Below, piece by piece: positions 21,425 through 30,694 of a stretch of DNA of 64,000 nucleotides; positions within the stretch are counted from its first letter, which is position 1; every line of letters begins with the position of its first letter. The stretch lies in assembly GCF_019393635.1 (NCBI RefSeq), contig NC_057862.1, positions 154,784,562 to 154,848,561 of the forward strand, given 5' to 3'. Under the pieces are notes generated by a model. It was not told the origin of the DNA. It saw only the letters and a list, made by a program, of their open reading frames with translations, and made no database searches. The position numbers and the translations under genes are program-made. Source of the stretch: Dromiciops gliroides. Lineage: Eukaryota; Chordata; Mammalia; Microbiotheria; Microbiotheriidae.

Positions 21425-21640
21425 CTCATTGTCTGAGGGAGATAGAATAACATAGTAGAAAGATCATCAGGCTAATATCAGCTACATGCTCTGTTTCCAG
21501 CTATGCAGTGAACTCTCTGTAACAACCTTGGGAAAGTTGCTAGATTTCCCAGTGTCTCGGTTTTCTCATCTGTAAAATGAGGGAGTTGGCCTAGATCCTC
21601 TTTCAGGTCCCTTCCAGCTCTCAGAGTCTATGATTCTCAG
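21425..21640 (+). mobile_element. MIR/THER-type SINE
   Basis: AACATAGTAGAAAGATCATCAGG, CCTTGGGAAAGTTGCT, TCGGTTTTCTCATCTGTAAAATGAGGG, GGTCCCTTCCAGCTCTCAGAGTC. Confidence 0.85.
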
Positions 21641-21744
21641 AACAAATATTAGCATTTTAAAAGCCCCCACTTAATAACTTTGTCTAGAGTCAACCCTATT
21701 ACAGGCAATCCACATGTATTTTGAGGAGAGAGATTTTTGCCCCA

Positions 21745-22080
21745 GCGGAGAACTTGGCCGAGTTCCTTCACACATTGCTGCATTCCATCTCTTCTCTCTT
21801 TTAAATTAAAACAGGTTTCAGAGCCTAAGCTAACATTCCAGCAAAGACTGGATTATGACCCAGCAAGAGGGAATGTCTATGACGGGCAAAGGGGAACCAT
21901 CTCCTAATCTCTCTTCCTCCCCCGCTCCTTTTTAATAAGCCATCTGTGTCTCTGCTGGAAAAACTTGTGAGCACCAAGGTTGCCCACAAGGCTCATGTCT
22001 GCTAGCATTGTCTAATTTAAGCTGTTTATTTTAGCTGAGAAGAGAAAATTAGGAGGAAGAATCAAATCATAGTTGGGGAA
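21745..22080. other. Candidate conserved noncoding block beside the exon candidate
   Basis: Repeat-free, with AATTAAAACAGGTTTCAGAGC, CATTGTCTAATTTAAGCTGTTTATTTTAGCTG and TTTTTAATAAGCC. It lies just downstream, in the minus-strand sense, of the exon-like segment at 22106-22181 and could hold intronic regulatory sequence. Composition-based call. Confidence 0.35.
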
Positions 22081-22105
22081 TGGAGAGTTCATTCACTGAC
22101 CTTAC

Positions 22106-22181
22106 CTGTATTCTCTGTAGCCCTTAAAGTCACTGAGCTCACGGAACACACCCTCATACTGCCAACCATCTTCACGGTGAC
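22106..22181 (-). CDS. Candidate internal coding exon, gene not recognised
   Basis: Read on the minus strand, a CCCTTCAG acceptor ends at 22182 and a GTAAGG donor follows from 22105, bounding 76 nt. In one frame (2 nt, 24 codons, 2 nt) it has no stop and encodes the peptide core DGWQYEGVFRELSDFKGY, rich in Trp, Tyr and Phe as real protein tends to be. A second frame is also open. The exon ends TACAG before the donor, a strong consensus. The acceptor's pyrimidine tract is short. It lies in repeat-free DNA. I do not recognise the protein and see no other exon of the same gene. If real, the gene runs on the minus strand with introns of many kilobases. Confidence 0.42.
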
Positions 22182-22532
22182 CTGAAGGGATCACTATTTC
22201 TAAGGTTGGAGATGCAATTTGGTTTCCTCTCAGTCAAGCCAGGGCTCATTTCCGCAAATATGATCTTGCGGAATGGTCCTCGGCAGGGAGGTATTTTTCT
22301 AATGGACGATTGAGCTCAGATAACACAACTTTGAAATGGCAACAAACAGAACTAGAACCAGTCTTCCCTGCATCTAAAAGCCTGAGGAGCAGGGGTTCTC
22401 TGGCCAGAAGGATCAATTCATCTATCAATCAGCACTTATTAAGAACTGGGCAATGTGCCAGGCACTATGCTAGGCATGGGGGTACAAGAACAAAGTATGA
22501 AGCAATCTCTACTCTCAAGAGCCTTATATTCT

Positions 22533-22696
22533 TTTGTTGTTGTTGTTGTTTTGGTTTTTTTGCAGAACAATGAGGGTTAAGTGACTTGCCCAGGGTCACA
22601 CAGCTTGTAAGCATCAAGTGTTTGAGGCCAGATTTGAACTCAGGTCTTCCTGAATCCAGGGCCAGTGCTTTATCCACTGCGCCACCTAGCTACCCC
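22533..22696 (-). mobile_element. Short tRNA-SINE, (GTT)n tail
   Basis: TTTTGTTGTTGTTGTTGTTTTGG tail, then TGAGGGTTAAGTGACTTGCC. Perfect 17-bp TSD CAAGAGCCTTATATTCT at 22516-22532 and 22697-22713. Confidence 0.96.
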
Positions 22697-22772
22697 CAAG
22701 AGCCTTATATTCTAATGGGGAAAACATCAAGTACCTATAAATATGCATATGTATGTATAGTATAAATATAAA

Positions 22773-23026
22773 GGGGCAGCTAGGTGGCATAGTGCATAGA
22801 GTGCTGGGCTTGGAGTCAGGAAGACTCCTCTTCCTGAGTTCAAATCTGGCCTCAGATGCTTATTATCTGTGTAACCCTGGGCAAGTCACTTAACCCTGTT
22901 TGCCTCTGTTTCCACATCTGTAAACTGAGCTGGAGAAGAAAATGCAACCACTCTAGTATCTTTGCCAAGAAAACCCCAAAATGGGGTCACAAAGAATGGA
23001 ACATGACTTGACACAACAACAACAAC
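22773..23026 (+). mobile_element. RTE-tailed tRNA-SINE
   Basis: GGGGCAGCTAGGTGGCATAG, TTCAAATCTGGCCTCAG, GGGGTCACAAAGAATGGAACATGACTTG, (AAC)n tail. It lies in inverted orientation 76 bp from the SINE at 22533. Confidence 0.93.
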
Positions 23027-23111
23027 ATAAAAATTAATAAATACAAAGATTTCTATATGGTCATTAAATATGTGGGAGATAGGATGCTAAAAGTTGGGGA
23101 GTCAGGAAAGG

Positions 23112-23114
<3 letters not shown>

Positions 23115-23157
<43 letters not shown>

Positions 23158-23298
23158 TTTTTGGTGAGGCAATTGGGGTTAAGTGACTTGCCCAGGATCA
23201 CACAGCTAGTAAGTGTCAAGTGTCTGAGGCCAAATCTGAACTCAGGTCCTCCTGAAGCCAGGGCCAGTGCTTTTTCCACTGCGTCACCTAGCTGCCCT
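23115..23298 (-). mobile_element. Short tRNA-SINE with (TA)n tail
   Basis: (TA)n at 23115-23149, T-run, TGAGGCAATTGGGG (subfamily A end) but CAAGTGTC and TCCTCCTG (subfamily B body). TSD GAAAGGCTG at 23106-23114 and 23299-23307. Confidence 0.93.
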
Positions 23299-23321
23299 GA
23301 AAGGCTGCATCTTAAAGAGAG

Positions 23322-23735
23322 ACAATCAACAAGCATTTATATAAAGTGCCCACTATGTATCAGGCATCACAAGAGACAGGCACTGGACCAGTGATTTCTT
23401 TGGAAGAGGGATGAGGAAACTCCCTTTACCAAATCAGGTAGGCACATCATTTTCAACTTACAGTCTCACAAAGTTGTCTACACTAGAGCACCGATAAGTG
23501 AAATGAAAAGTCCAAGATTCCACAACCAGTAGGGGACAGACAGGACTGGTGCCCAAAGATCTTTCCTCTTTTAAGCCAGCTCTCTATTATGCCATGCTAA
23601 CTCTCAAAGACAAAAACAAAATAGTGCCTGTCCTCAAAGGGCTTACACTCTAATGGTGAGAGGGTGGGGGAAGTGAGATAACATCTCAATAAATAAGAAT
23701 ATACAGAACACACACAAGGCAGATGGTTTCCTCCA
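23322..23735 (-). mobile_element. L2/CR1 LINE 3' end, split by another SINE type
   Basis: CAATCAACAAGCATTTATATAAAGTGCCCACTATGTATCAGGC (to 23370), interrupted, then GTGCCTGTCCTCAAAGGGCTTACACTCTAATGG and AAATAAGAATATACAG. Confidence 0.75.
23396..23605 (-). mobile_element. MIR-related SINE of a second type
   Basis: TTTCTTTGGAAGAGGGATGAGGAAACTCCCTTTACCAAATCAGG, TCACAAAGTTGTCTACACTAGAGCACC, ATTATGCCATGCTAACTC. The same opening text recurs at 36525-36660. Confidence 0.65.
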
Positions 23736-23754
23736 GCACTCGGGTCTAGTCCCC

Positions 23755-24035
23755 AGGTGACTTTCTGAAGGGAGGTTTTCTTGATCCCCCTCCTAATTCT
23801 AGTGCCCCTTCTCTGAGATGACTTCTAATTCACCCTGTATCTATCTTGTAGGTACACTTATTTATATGCTTTCTCCCCTATTAGACTGTGAACTCCTTGA
23901 GGGCAGGGACTCCCTGTTTTCACATTTCTCTGTATCCTCAGGGCTTAGTACAGTGCCTGCCCCTTAGGGATGAAGGATGAATAATAACAACAGTAAGTAT
24001 TAATAAATGTTTGTTGACTATCTGACTGACTAATT
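23755..24035 (+). mobile_element. L2/CR1 LINE 3' end
   Basis: GAGGTTTTCTTGATCCCCCTCC, CCCCTATTAGACTGTGAACTCCTTGAGGGCAGGGACT, GTATCCTCAGGGCTTAGTACAGTGCC, TTAATAAATGTTTGTTGACT. Confidence 0.92.
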
Positions 24036-24064
24036 GGTGTGGGGAAGGGGGAGGGAAGAGTCAC

Positions 24065-24430
24065 CAGCAGCAGGAGTGTGGAGGGGGTTAAGAAAAGCAT
24101 CATGGAGAAAGTGGGACTTGAGTGGAGCTTTGAAGGAAAAGGGGGAATCTAAAAGGGAATGGTAGGAAAGGGTATATTAGAGGATACAGTCCGTACAAAG
24201 GCACAGAAATGGTAGATGTCATTAAATCAAGTCAATAAGCATTTATTAAGCACCTACTATGTGCCAGGGACTGTGCTTAGACCTGGAGACAAACAACAGC
24301 CCCTGTCCTCAAGGAGCTCACAATCTAATGGAGAGATAACACGCAAAGAACTTTGTACAAACAAAATAAATACAGGATAAATTGGAGGTCATCAACAACT
24401 GCTAGAACATGAAAGACAAGCAATAAGAAC
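24065..24430 (-). mobile_element. L2/CR1 LINE fragments (two), antisense
   Basis: 24065-24215: GGAGCTTTGAAGGAAAAGG, GTACAAAGGCACAGAAATGG. 24228-24430: CATTTATTAAGCACCTACTATGTGCCAGGGAC, CCTCAAGGAGCTCACAATCTAATGG, ATACAGGATAAATTGGAGG. The second restarts at the 3' terminus, so these are separate copies. Confidence 0.85.
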
Positions 24431-24603
24431 TCAGGCGATCTTTTGTGAAGGAAAGAAGCCAAGCTTTTTTCCTAGTTGGCCCATAGCATGGATGGTAATG
24501 ACCAAGAAAGGCTTCAAATAATTCTGATGTCCAAATTGTACATTATGAGGACTAAAGACAACATATATAAAGTCTTTCCCAAACCATAAAACACTATATA
24601 AAT

Positions 24604-24645
24604 CATAATAATAATCATAATTATTATTATATTATTATTAGAGCC
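24604..24645. repeat. (ATA)n/(ATT)n low-complexity stretch
   Basis: ATAATAATAATCATAATTATTATTATATTATTATTA. Confidence 0.9.
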
Positions 24646-24727
24646 TGTCATGCCCAATCATCATAAATCTCTTCTTTTTCTCTTCTCAGCTTAACTTCTT
24701 CAAAAAGTTGTCTACAATCAATGCCTC

Positions 24728-24731
<4 letters not shown>

Positions 24732-24778
<47 letters not shown>
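24732..24778. repeat. (CT)n microsatellite
   Basis: About 23 perfect CT units. Confidence 0.97.
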
Positions 24779-24779
<1 letters not shown>

Positions 24780-25070
24780 TCTAAACCCTCTGCAGTATGG
24801 CTTCCAACCTCATCATTCAACTGGATTTACTCTCTCCAAAGCACCAGTGATCTCTTAATTGCTAATCAAATGACCTTTTAAAAACTCTCCATCTTTTTTT
24901 ACTTTTTTACATCATTTGGCACTATTGATCACCTTCTCTACCTGGGCACTCTTCTTTGGATTTTGACTCTGATTTCTCTTGGTTCTGGTCCTACTTGTTG
25001 GACTGCTCCTTCTCAGTCACCTTGGATGGATCTTCATTCTTGTCAAGGCAACTAACTGCAGATATGCCCC

Positions 25071-25577
25071 TAACTCACCTACAGGTTTGAGACCTGTCAG
25101 TTACCCTCAACTTGGTTTAGCCCATCTGCTGAGATGGTTTATCAGGCTTGTGGCTGCTGCACAAGCTGCAGATTCTTGGAACCATGGTTTAGAGCTTGGT
25201 CAGACATAGAAGATGCCAAGGTATCCTGTATCCTGGGTCATCACCAATCATCTTGACTTCTGTCCTGCCACTGGACTTTGATGACTCAGGAAGGGAGAGT
25301 GAGGCTGATGATTTTGCACAGCTCCATTTCACTTTAATCCAATAAAGGAAAAAGTCAAGGCATCACCCATGATGTTAATTGTCATCTTCAAAAATGAAGG
25401 ACTGAAGGGGGCAGCTAGGTGGCACAGTGGATAAAAGCACTGACCCTGGTTTCAGGAGGACTTGAATTCAAATCCAGCCTCAGACACTTGACACTATCTA
25501 TGTGATCCTGGGCAAGTCACTTAACCCTCATTGCCCTGCAAAAACAAAACAAAACAAAAAAATGAAGGATGAACAAC
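25071..25577 (+). repeat. Family E unclassified repeat, with diverged 21-bp TSD
   Basis: Inserted in the L2. The 21 bases at 25050-25070 recur at 25578-25598 with 16 matches. Internal words GGAACCATGGTTTAGAGCTTGG, CACTGGACTTTGATGACTC, GAGGCTGATGATTTTGCACAGC and TGTCATCTTCAAAAATGAAGGA, ending in AACAACAAC. About 360 bp without the SINE at 25407. No open frame. The class is unknown to me; the tail suggests RTE-driven retroposition. Confidence 0.68.
25407..25560 (+). mobile_element. Short tRNA-SINE inside family E repeat
   Basis: GGGGGCAGCTAGGTGGCACAG to CATTGCCCTGC and an (AAAAC)n tail. Flanks AAATGAAGGACTGAA and AAATGAAGGATGAA act as TSD. Confidence 0.95.
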
Positions 25578-26264
25578 AACTAAGATTAGATGTGCCCCAT
25601 GGCTATTACCTGAGTTCTCTCTTCTTGCTATACTCTGTCACCTGGTGAGCTCATCAAATTTCATATGTTCAATTATCATTTCTTTGTAGATAAGTCCTAA
25701 ATCTATATATCCTGCCTTAATCTCTCTCCTGAACCCCAGTCCCATGTCTTCAATTATCTATTGGACATTTCAAACTGGACATATTGTAGGCATCTCAAGC
25801 TCAATCTGTCTACAATGGAACTAATTATCTTTCCCTCAAAAACCATCCCCTCTTCCAAACTTCCCCATTACTTTTGAGAGTAATCCTTCCAGTCACTAAA
25901 TATCACAAATTTGGTGTCATTCTCAATTTAGTTTAACTTACCCCACATATCTATAATCAGTTGCCACAACTTGTAATTTATTTCTCCACAGCAGATCTCA
26001 TCCATGGACCCTTCTCTCCATTTACATAGCCACTACTCTTGTACAGGCCCTCATCACTTCTTGTCTCTACTATTGCAATAGCCTTTTGGTTAAAAGATTG
26101 GTTGATCTGCCGGTCTCAAGTCTCCCTCCCATCCATTTTTTTTCATACAGCTGCCCAAATGATATTCCTAAAGCACATTCTCCCCCACCGCAGCTCAGTA
26201 AATTTCAATGGTTCTCTATTATCTCTAGGATCAAATATCAATTTGGCATTTAAAACTCTTCATG

Positions 26265-26408
26265 AGGGGCAGCTAGGTGGCACAGTGGATAAAACACCGG
26301 CCCTGGATTCAGGAGTTCCTGAGTTCAAATCCAGCCTCAGACACTTGACAGTTACTAGCTGTGTGACCCTGGGCAAGTCACTTAAGCCCCATTGCCCCGC
26401 AAAAAAAC

Positions 26409-26439
<31 letters not shown>

Positions 26440-26440
26440 A
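26265..26440 (+). mobile_element. Short tRNA-SINE inside L2
   Basis: AGGGGCAGCTAGGTGGCACAG to CATTGCCCCGC and a (CAAAA)n tail. Flanks ACTCTTCA and ATCTTCA. Confidence 0.95.
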
Positions 26441-26724
26441 ATCTTCACAATCTATCTTTCTAGTCTTACACTTTTCTCCCTTCCACGTTCTCTACAGTAT
26501 TGATACATAGTTCTACTTGCTGTTCCTCACACAGGTCAGTCCATCTCCCACCTCTGGGCTTTTGTACTGGCTGTCCCTCCTACCTAGAATGGTTCCTCCT
26601 TCTAAGCTCCTCCTCTTAGAATCTCTGGTATCCTTTAAGATTTGGCTCAAGCACTGCTTCTTGCAGGAGGTGCTGTATACATTGAGACTATCATTCCCTT
26701 CATTCTGGACACTAAGTCATTATT

Positions 26725-26882
26725 ATTATTATTATTATCATCATCATCAGAGCAATGAGGGTTAAGTGACTTGCCCAGGGTCACACAGCTAGTAAGTGTC
26801 AAGTGTCTGAGGCTAGATTTGAATTCAGGTCCTCCTGAATCCAGGGCTGGTGCTTTATCCACTGTGGCACCTAGCTTCCCCT
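26725..26882 (-). mobile_element. Short tRNA-SINE, (ATT)n(ATC)n tail
   Basis: Tail 26722-26750 of ATT then ATC triplets, body to CCTAGCTTCCCC. Flanked by ACTAAGTCATTATT at 26711-26724 and 26883-26896; the second copy is shared with the next SINE. Confidence 0.95.
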
Positions 26883-26896
26883 ACTAAGTCATTATT

Positions 26897-27067
26897 TTTG
26901 TTTGTTTGGTTGGTTTTTTGCAGGACAATGAGGGCTAAGTGACTTGCCCAGGGTCACACAAGCCAGTAAGTGTCAAGTGTCTGAGGCCAGATTTTAATTC
27001 AGGTCCTCCTGAATCCAAGGTCAGTGCTTTATCCACTGTACCACCTAGCTGCCCCTCCCCCCCACCC
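26897..27067 (-). mobile_element. Short tRNA-SINE at the same target site
   Basis: GTTTGTTTGG tail, GCAGGACAATGAGGGC to CACCTAGCTGCCCC. Flanked by ACTAAGTCATTATT at 26883-26896 and a third perfect copy at 27068-27081. Confidence 0.95.
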
Positions 27068-27081
27068 ACTAAGTCATTATT

Positions 27082-27394
27082 AATGGAATCTAAGATACTA
27101 TTGTGTCCATATCACACTATTGACTCATACTGAGCTTATGGTTCACTAAAACCCCCAGATCCTTTTCATACAAACTAGTTACACCACTCCCTGCCCCATA
27201 TCCTGTACATATGGACACACTGGTAATTGATGATTATTTCCCATGTGGTCTCTCATCCAAAAGAAATCCCTGGCTAGTGGTAGCATTTTAGATATCGTAG
27301 AACCTAGAGATTGGCAAAAGGGCAGATGTTTGGGGGCCAGGACCCTTCAAGTCATATCTCTTCTTCTTACCTATAAGAGTAGTCTGGTTTTGAT
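27082..27394. other. Unrecognised sequence
   Basis: No repeat or exon recognised. Confidence 0.4.
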
Positions 27395-27740
27395 TCAAAT
27401 CAATTCCACAAACTTTATTGAGCATTTACCATGTGCAAAGCACTGTGGTAAGTATTGAGCTTATATACGCAAATAAATAAAACAATTCCCATTATTAAAG
27501 GGCAAACAGCCCAGTAACAGAATGAATTACATCCTGGCTCTCAAGGATGACATGTACACAAATAACTATATTTCAAAACAGCATTTGATAAATGCATGAG
27601 GTTATGGTTTTTTTTAAGTGCTTACTAAAGGAAGAAGAGATCGTACCAGTCTGCCAAGATGAAAGAAAGCTTCATAGAAAGAGTAGCATTTGATGTGGGT
27701 CTTAAGATGGGCTGCTTAGGGATATCCTCCTCTGCCCATT
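27395..27740 (-). mobile_element. L2/CR1 LINE 3' end, diverged
   Basis: AACTTTATTGAGCATTTACCATGTGCAAAGCACTG, CTCTCAAGGATGACATGTACACAAATAAC, GAAAGCTTCATAGAAAGAGTAGCATTTGATGTGGG. Confidence 0.75.
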
Positions 27741-27794
27741 CCTACTTTGTCCTAATTAGTCACAGTATTCATGAATCTACTTACGCCCTTCTTG

Positions 27795-28190
27795 AAGAGC
27801 ACTAGGAGATAGGAGATAGAACCCTATTCTGGGACCTAAGAGGCCAGGGTTGTCTGTTCAGATTTTTCACTGACTATGTGATCAAATCTGGCCTCAGACA
27901 CTAGCTGTGAGACCCTGGGTGAGTAACTTAACCCTGTCTGCCTCAGTTTTCTCATCTGTAAAATGAGCTGGAAAAGGAAATGGCAAACCATTCTAGTATC
28001 TCGGCCAAGAAAACCCCAAATGGATTCATGAAGAGTCAGAAAAGACTAAAACAACAGAACAACAATGGAAAACTATGTGATCTTGTGTCACACCCCTCTG
28101 GGTCTCCTTTTCTTGATCTTTAAAACTAAGAGAACTGGACAAGATGTTTTCTAAGGTCCTTTCTACCTTAGAGATCTGATTTCTATCAAG
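27795..28190 (+). mobile_element. MIR/THER-type SINE, split by a SINE
   Basis: GGGACCTAAGAGGCCAGGG..CACTGACTATGTGATC, then after the insertion ATCTTGTGTCACACCCCTCTGGG and CTAAGGTCCTTTCTACC. Confidence 0.82.
27884..28071 (+). mobile_element. RTE-tailed SINE, 5'-truncated
   Basis: Begins mid-body at AAATCTGGCCTCAGACAC and runs to the full tail (ATGAAGAGTCAGAAAAGAC..AACAAC). TSD ACTATGTGATC at 27873-27883 and 28072-28082. Truncation with an intact TSD shows LINE-style reverse transcription from the 3' end. Confidence 0.95.
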
Positions 28191-28551
28191 TAAATACTTA
28201 AAATCACAAATAGGGGATCTACATGTCCATCTGAAATATTCTCACTGTACTTATTACCTACATGCACAGAGCTGGGTGGATACCAAGCCTTTCCCTCATT
28301 CCTCCTACCTCAACCCTTGACTTTCTCCTTCAAGAAGGCTGGATCAAGTAGAGAATTATAAATGGGAAGGAGATAAAAAGCAAACAGTATAACCAAAAGA
28401 AAAAAGAAGAAGAATCTATTTAATCAAGTGTTTGGAAACATGGAAAAAGGAATGTCTTTTTCTCTGACTTAATAATGAGTATCCAGTGCCCTCAGAGATC
28501 TAGGATCTGGAAGTAGATTTCTACCTGACACCACTACATGGGTAGATGAGG
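28191..28551. other. Unrecognised sequence
   Basis: No feature supported. Confidence 0.4.
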
Positions 28552-29067
28552 AAAGATGCCTGGTATGGTAGAAAGAAAACAAAATTCAGAGTCAGAAAAT
28601 TTTCTTTTTCGTTCTTTTTTTCTTTTCTTTTCTTTTCTTTTCTTTTCTTTTCTTTTCTTTTCTTTTCTTTTCTTTTCTTTTCTTTTCTTTTCTTTTCTTT
28701 TCTTTTCTTTTCTTTTCTTTTCTTTCCTTTTCTTTTCTTTCCTTTTCTTTTCTTTCCTTTTCTTTCCTTTTCTTTCTTTCTTTCTTTCTTTCTTTGTTTT
28801 TTTTTTTTTGCAGGGCAATGAGTGTTAAGTGACTGTCCAGGGTCACACAGCTAGTGTCAAATGTCTGAAGTCATATTTGAACTCAGGTCCTCCTGAATTT
28901 AGGGGTGGTGCTCTATCCACTGCACCACCTACCTGCACCTAGAGTCAGAAAATTTTGATTCAGATTTTCCATCTCTGTGACTTGGGGCCCCTGTTTTCTT
29001 CATTGTAAAAGGAAGAGATTGGACCATACCCACATTAAGTTCTTTTCCAGATCTGGAGCCTATGATT
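28552..29067 (+). mobile_element. MIR, split by a SINE
   Basis: ATGCCTGGTATGGTAGAAAGAAAACAAAATTCAGAGTC, then from 28957 GATTCAGATTTTCCATCTCTGTGACTTGGG, TCATTGTAAAAGGAAGAGATTGG and CTTTTCCAGATCTGG. Confidence 0.8.
28604..28940 (-). mobile_element. Short tRNA-SINE with 190-bp (TTTTC)n tail
   Basis: Tail of (TTTTC)n, 28609-28770, grading to (TTTCC) variants and (TTTC)n, then GCAGGGCAATGAGTG and the body. TSD AGAGTCAGAAAATTTT at 28588-28603 and 28941-28956. The open frames over the tail are artefacts of a pentamer without stops. Confidence 0.96.
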
Positions 29068-29169
29068 GGCTAATAAGGTTGGCCCTGTTCAGCACCTGCT
29101 ATCCCCCAAAATTCACAATGTATGGGAAAAAATAATCCAGAGCCTAAACATGACAGGTACATATGAACA

Positions 29170-29240
29170 ATCTATCAATCAATGAACGTTTGTTAAGAGC
29201 CATTTATGAGCTAGGCACTGTGCTAAGCACACACATATGA
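29170..29240 (-). mobile_element. L2/CR1 LINE 3'-end fragment
   Basis: AATCAATGAACGTTTGTTAAGAGCC, GAGCTAGGCACTGTGCTAAGC. Confidence 0.78.
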
Positions 29241-29364
29241 TAAAATAACAAAATATATACATATACCTACATGTGAATGTGCTTATAGATACATATAGAC
29301 TTATACACACATTCATATATACATATTTGCATACCTTTAAATGTAAATGTGCATCCTGGTGTTC

Positions 29365-29545
29365 TTATGGTATCGTTGAGTCAGAATTGGAAGGGGCTCT
29401 AGAAATCCTTTAGTACAGCTTCCTCCCCATTTTATAGATGAGGAGATTGAGGTTCAGGGAGCTTAAATAGATAGGGTAGCTGGGTCAGGATTAAATCCCA
29501 GCTCATCTAAGTCCAAATTCAGCACTATTTCCATTGGTACTGCTT
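29365..29545 (-). mobile_element. MIR
   Basis: Antisense TTGAGTCAGAATTGGAAGGGGC, CCCATTTTATAGATGAGGAGATTGAGG, AGCTGGGTCAGGATTAAATCCCAG. Confidence 0.8.
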
Positions 29546-29659
29546 CTCTTCCCCCTACCCCATGCCAAAAATTTTGAGAGCAGCTTCTCAGAGATTGTCC
29601 TTTAAAAAAAAATACAGAAAGCCAAAGGCATTTTCACTTGGGGAAAGATTATTAAATTT

Positions 29660-30190
29660 CAAAATTGCTCTACATGCCAGACAAGATTGAAATCTCTGTG
29701 TTGCGCTTGGGTGAGCTAGAGACCTGTTTTGCAAACAGGAAGCTATGGCAGCATCTCATTCGCTGTGCACTGGGTGACTGAAATGGAGGAGCGTATTTAA
29801 AACTACATTAAGGGGCTGAAAACAAGGTAATTACAGTATTTGTTATACTAGAAAGAGCTTTTCACATCCGTGGAAATTACGAGCATTGTGATTATGATTA
29901 TGAAAATTATGAGGGAAATCAAATATTTCCACCCCCCTTTATGCTGCACATTAGAGGCCAAGGCTTAATAAAGAACGAACGAGATGCCTTTTGGGGTCTT
30001 TGTTGAGGAAGGAGACACGTAAAGTTATTAAACACTTTAATAATGTGGAGAGTTGTGATTTCAGCTTCGGTTTGGCGAGACATCGATCAAATTGCTGCAG
30101 AAGGACGCCGTTCCCTGGGAGAGAAGGCCAGGAAGGGAAATGAAAAGGGGGGAAAACCGGATGGAGTCAGTGCCGCATATTATAAACCAG
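29660..30190. other. Candidate conserved noncoding element, largest in the window
   Basis: About 530 bp free of recognised repeats, with CACTGGGTGACTGAAATGG, AAGGTAATTACAG, GATTATGATTATGAAAATTATGAGG, CACTTTAATAATGTGG and several CpGs (ATCGATC, GGACGCCG). The frame starting at 30043 has no splice sites and runs into (CT)n, so I do not call it coding. Confidence 0.4.
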
Positions 30191-30253
30191 CTCTAAGGAT
30201 TCATTGCACTAGGCCAAGCTTGGGTTTCTTTCTCTTTTCGATACCTTATTTAA

Positions 30254-30254
30254 G

Positions 30255-30330
<76 letters not shown>

Positions 30331-30475
30331 TTCTCTCCTCTCTCTGTCTCTCTTTCTCTCCTCTCTCTCTCTCAGTGTTTCTCTGTCTCTCTCTTTCTTT
30401 CTTTCCATGTGTGTCTCTGTTTCTCTCTATCTCTGTCTCTCTCTGTCTCTGACTCTGTTTCTCTTTCTCTTTCTC
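30254..30475. repeat. (CT)n/(TCTCTG)n complex microsatellite
   Basis: About 220 bp of CT repeats with TCTCTGTC and TCTTTC interruptions. Confidence 0.96.
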
Positions 30476-30694
30476 CCCACACCCCCACCCCAGATTAACC
30501 CAGGCTTTTTGGGAGGGTAAGGATGAGGATGGGGATATGGAAGACAATATGAATGAATAACAAGTCTGAACTGCAAAAGGTATTGGAAGAAATAATGTTG
30601 TGTAAATATCTGATATGTAGAGAAATTAGGCCATCAAAATGTTGCCAAAAAACACGGCCTAATGGGAAGATCTATGCGCCAAGTGATAGGATAC

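Larger units (their letters stand above)
22405..23321 (-). mobile_element. L2/CR1 LINE 3' end carrying three SINEs
   Basis: Antisense ATCAATCAGCACTTATTAAG, GTGCCAGGCACTATGCTAGGC, CTCAAGAGCCTTATATTCTAATGGGG, AATAAATACAAAG, GATGCTAAAAGTTGGGGAGTCAGGAAAGGCTG..CATCTTAAAG. Its text continues across SINEs at 22533, 22773 and 23115. Confidence 0.85.
24800..26710 (+). mobile_element. L2/CR1-clade LINE, ORF2 RT to 3' end, carrying two insertions
   Basis: Sense RT text from CACTATTGATCACCTTCTCTACC (Asp-His of the RT core) to GGACTGCTCCTTCTCAGTCACCTTGG; resumes at 25599 with CCCCATGGCTATTACC, then TCTATATATCCTGCCTTAATCTCTCTCCTG, GACATTTCAAACTGG, TCTCTACTATTGCAATAGCC; after the SINE, CTTGCTGTTCCTCACACAGGTCAG and TACCTAGAATGG. 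The YADD-box region (about 25676-25690) has a stop and substitutions. Interrupted by 25071-25577 and 26265-26440. Confidence 0.9.

Noticed and set aside
28534-28846. Lys-Arg-Glu-rich and Phe-Leu-rich frames
   Set aside because: Produced by the (TTTTC)n SINE tail.
30043-30498. 151-codon plus-strand frame beginning in repeat-free DNA
   Set aside because: Half of it is (CT)n encoding Ser-Leu; the first half has no splice donor or recognisable domain.
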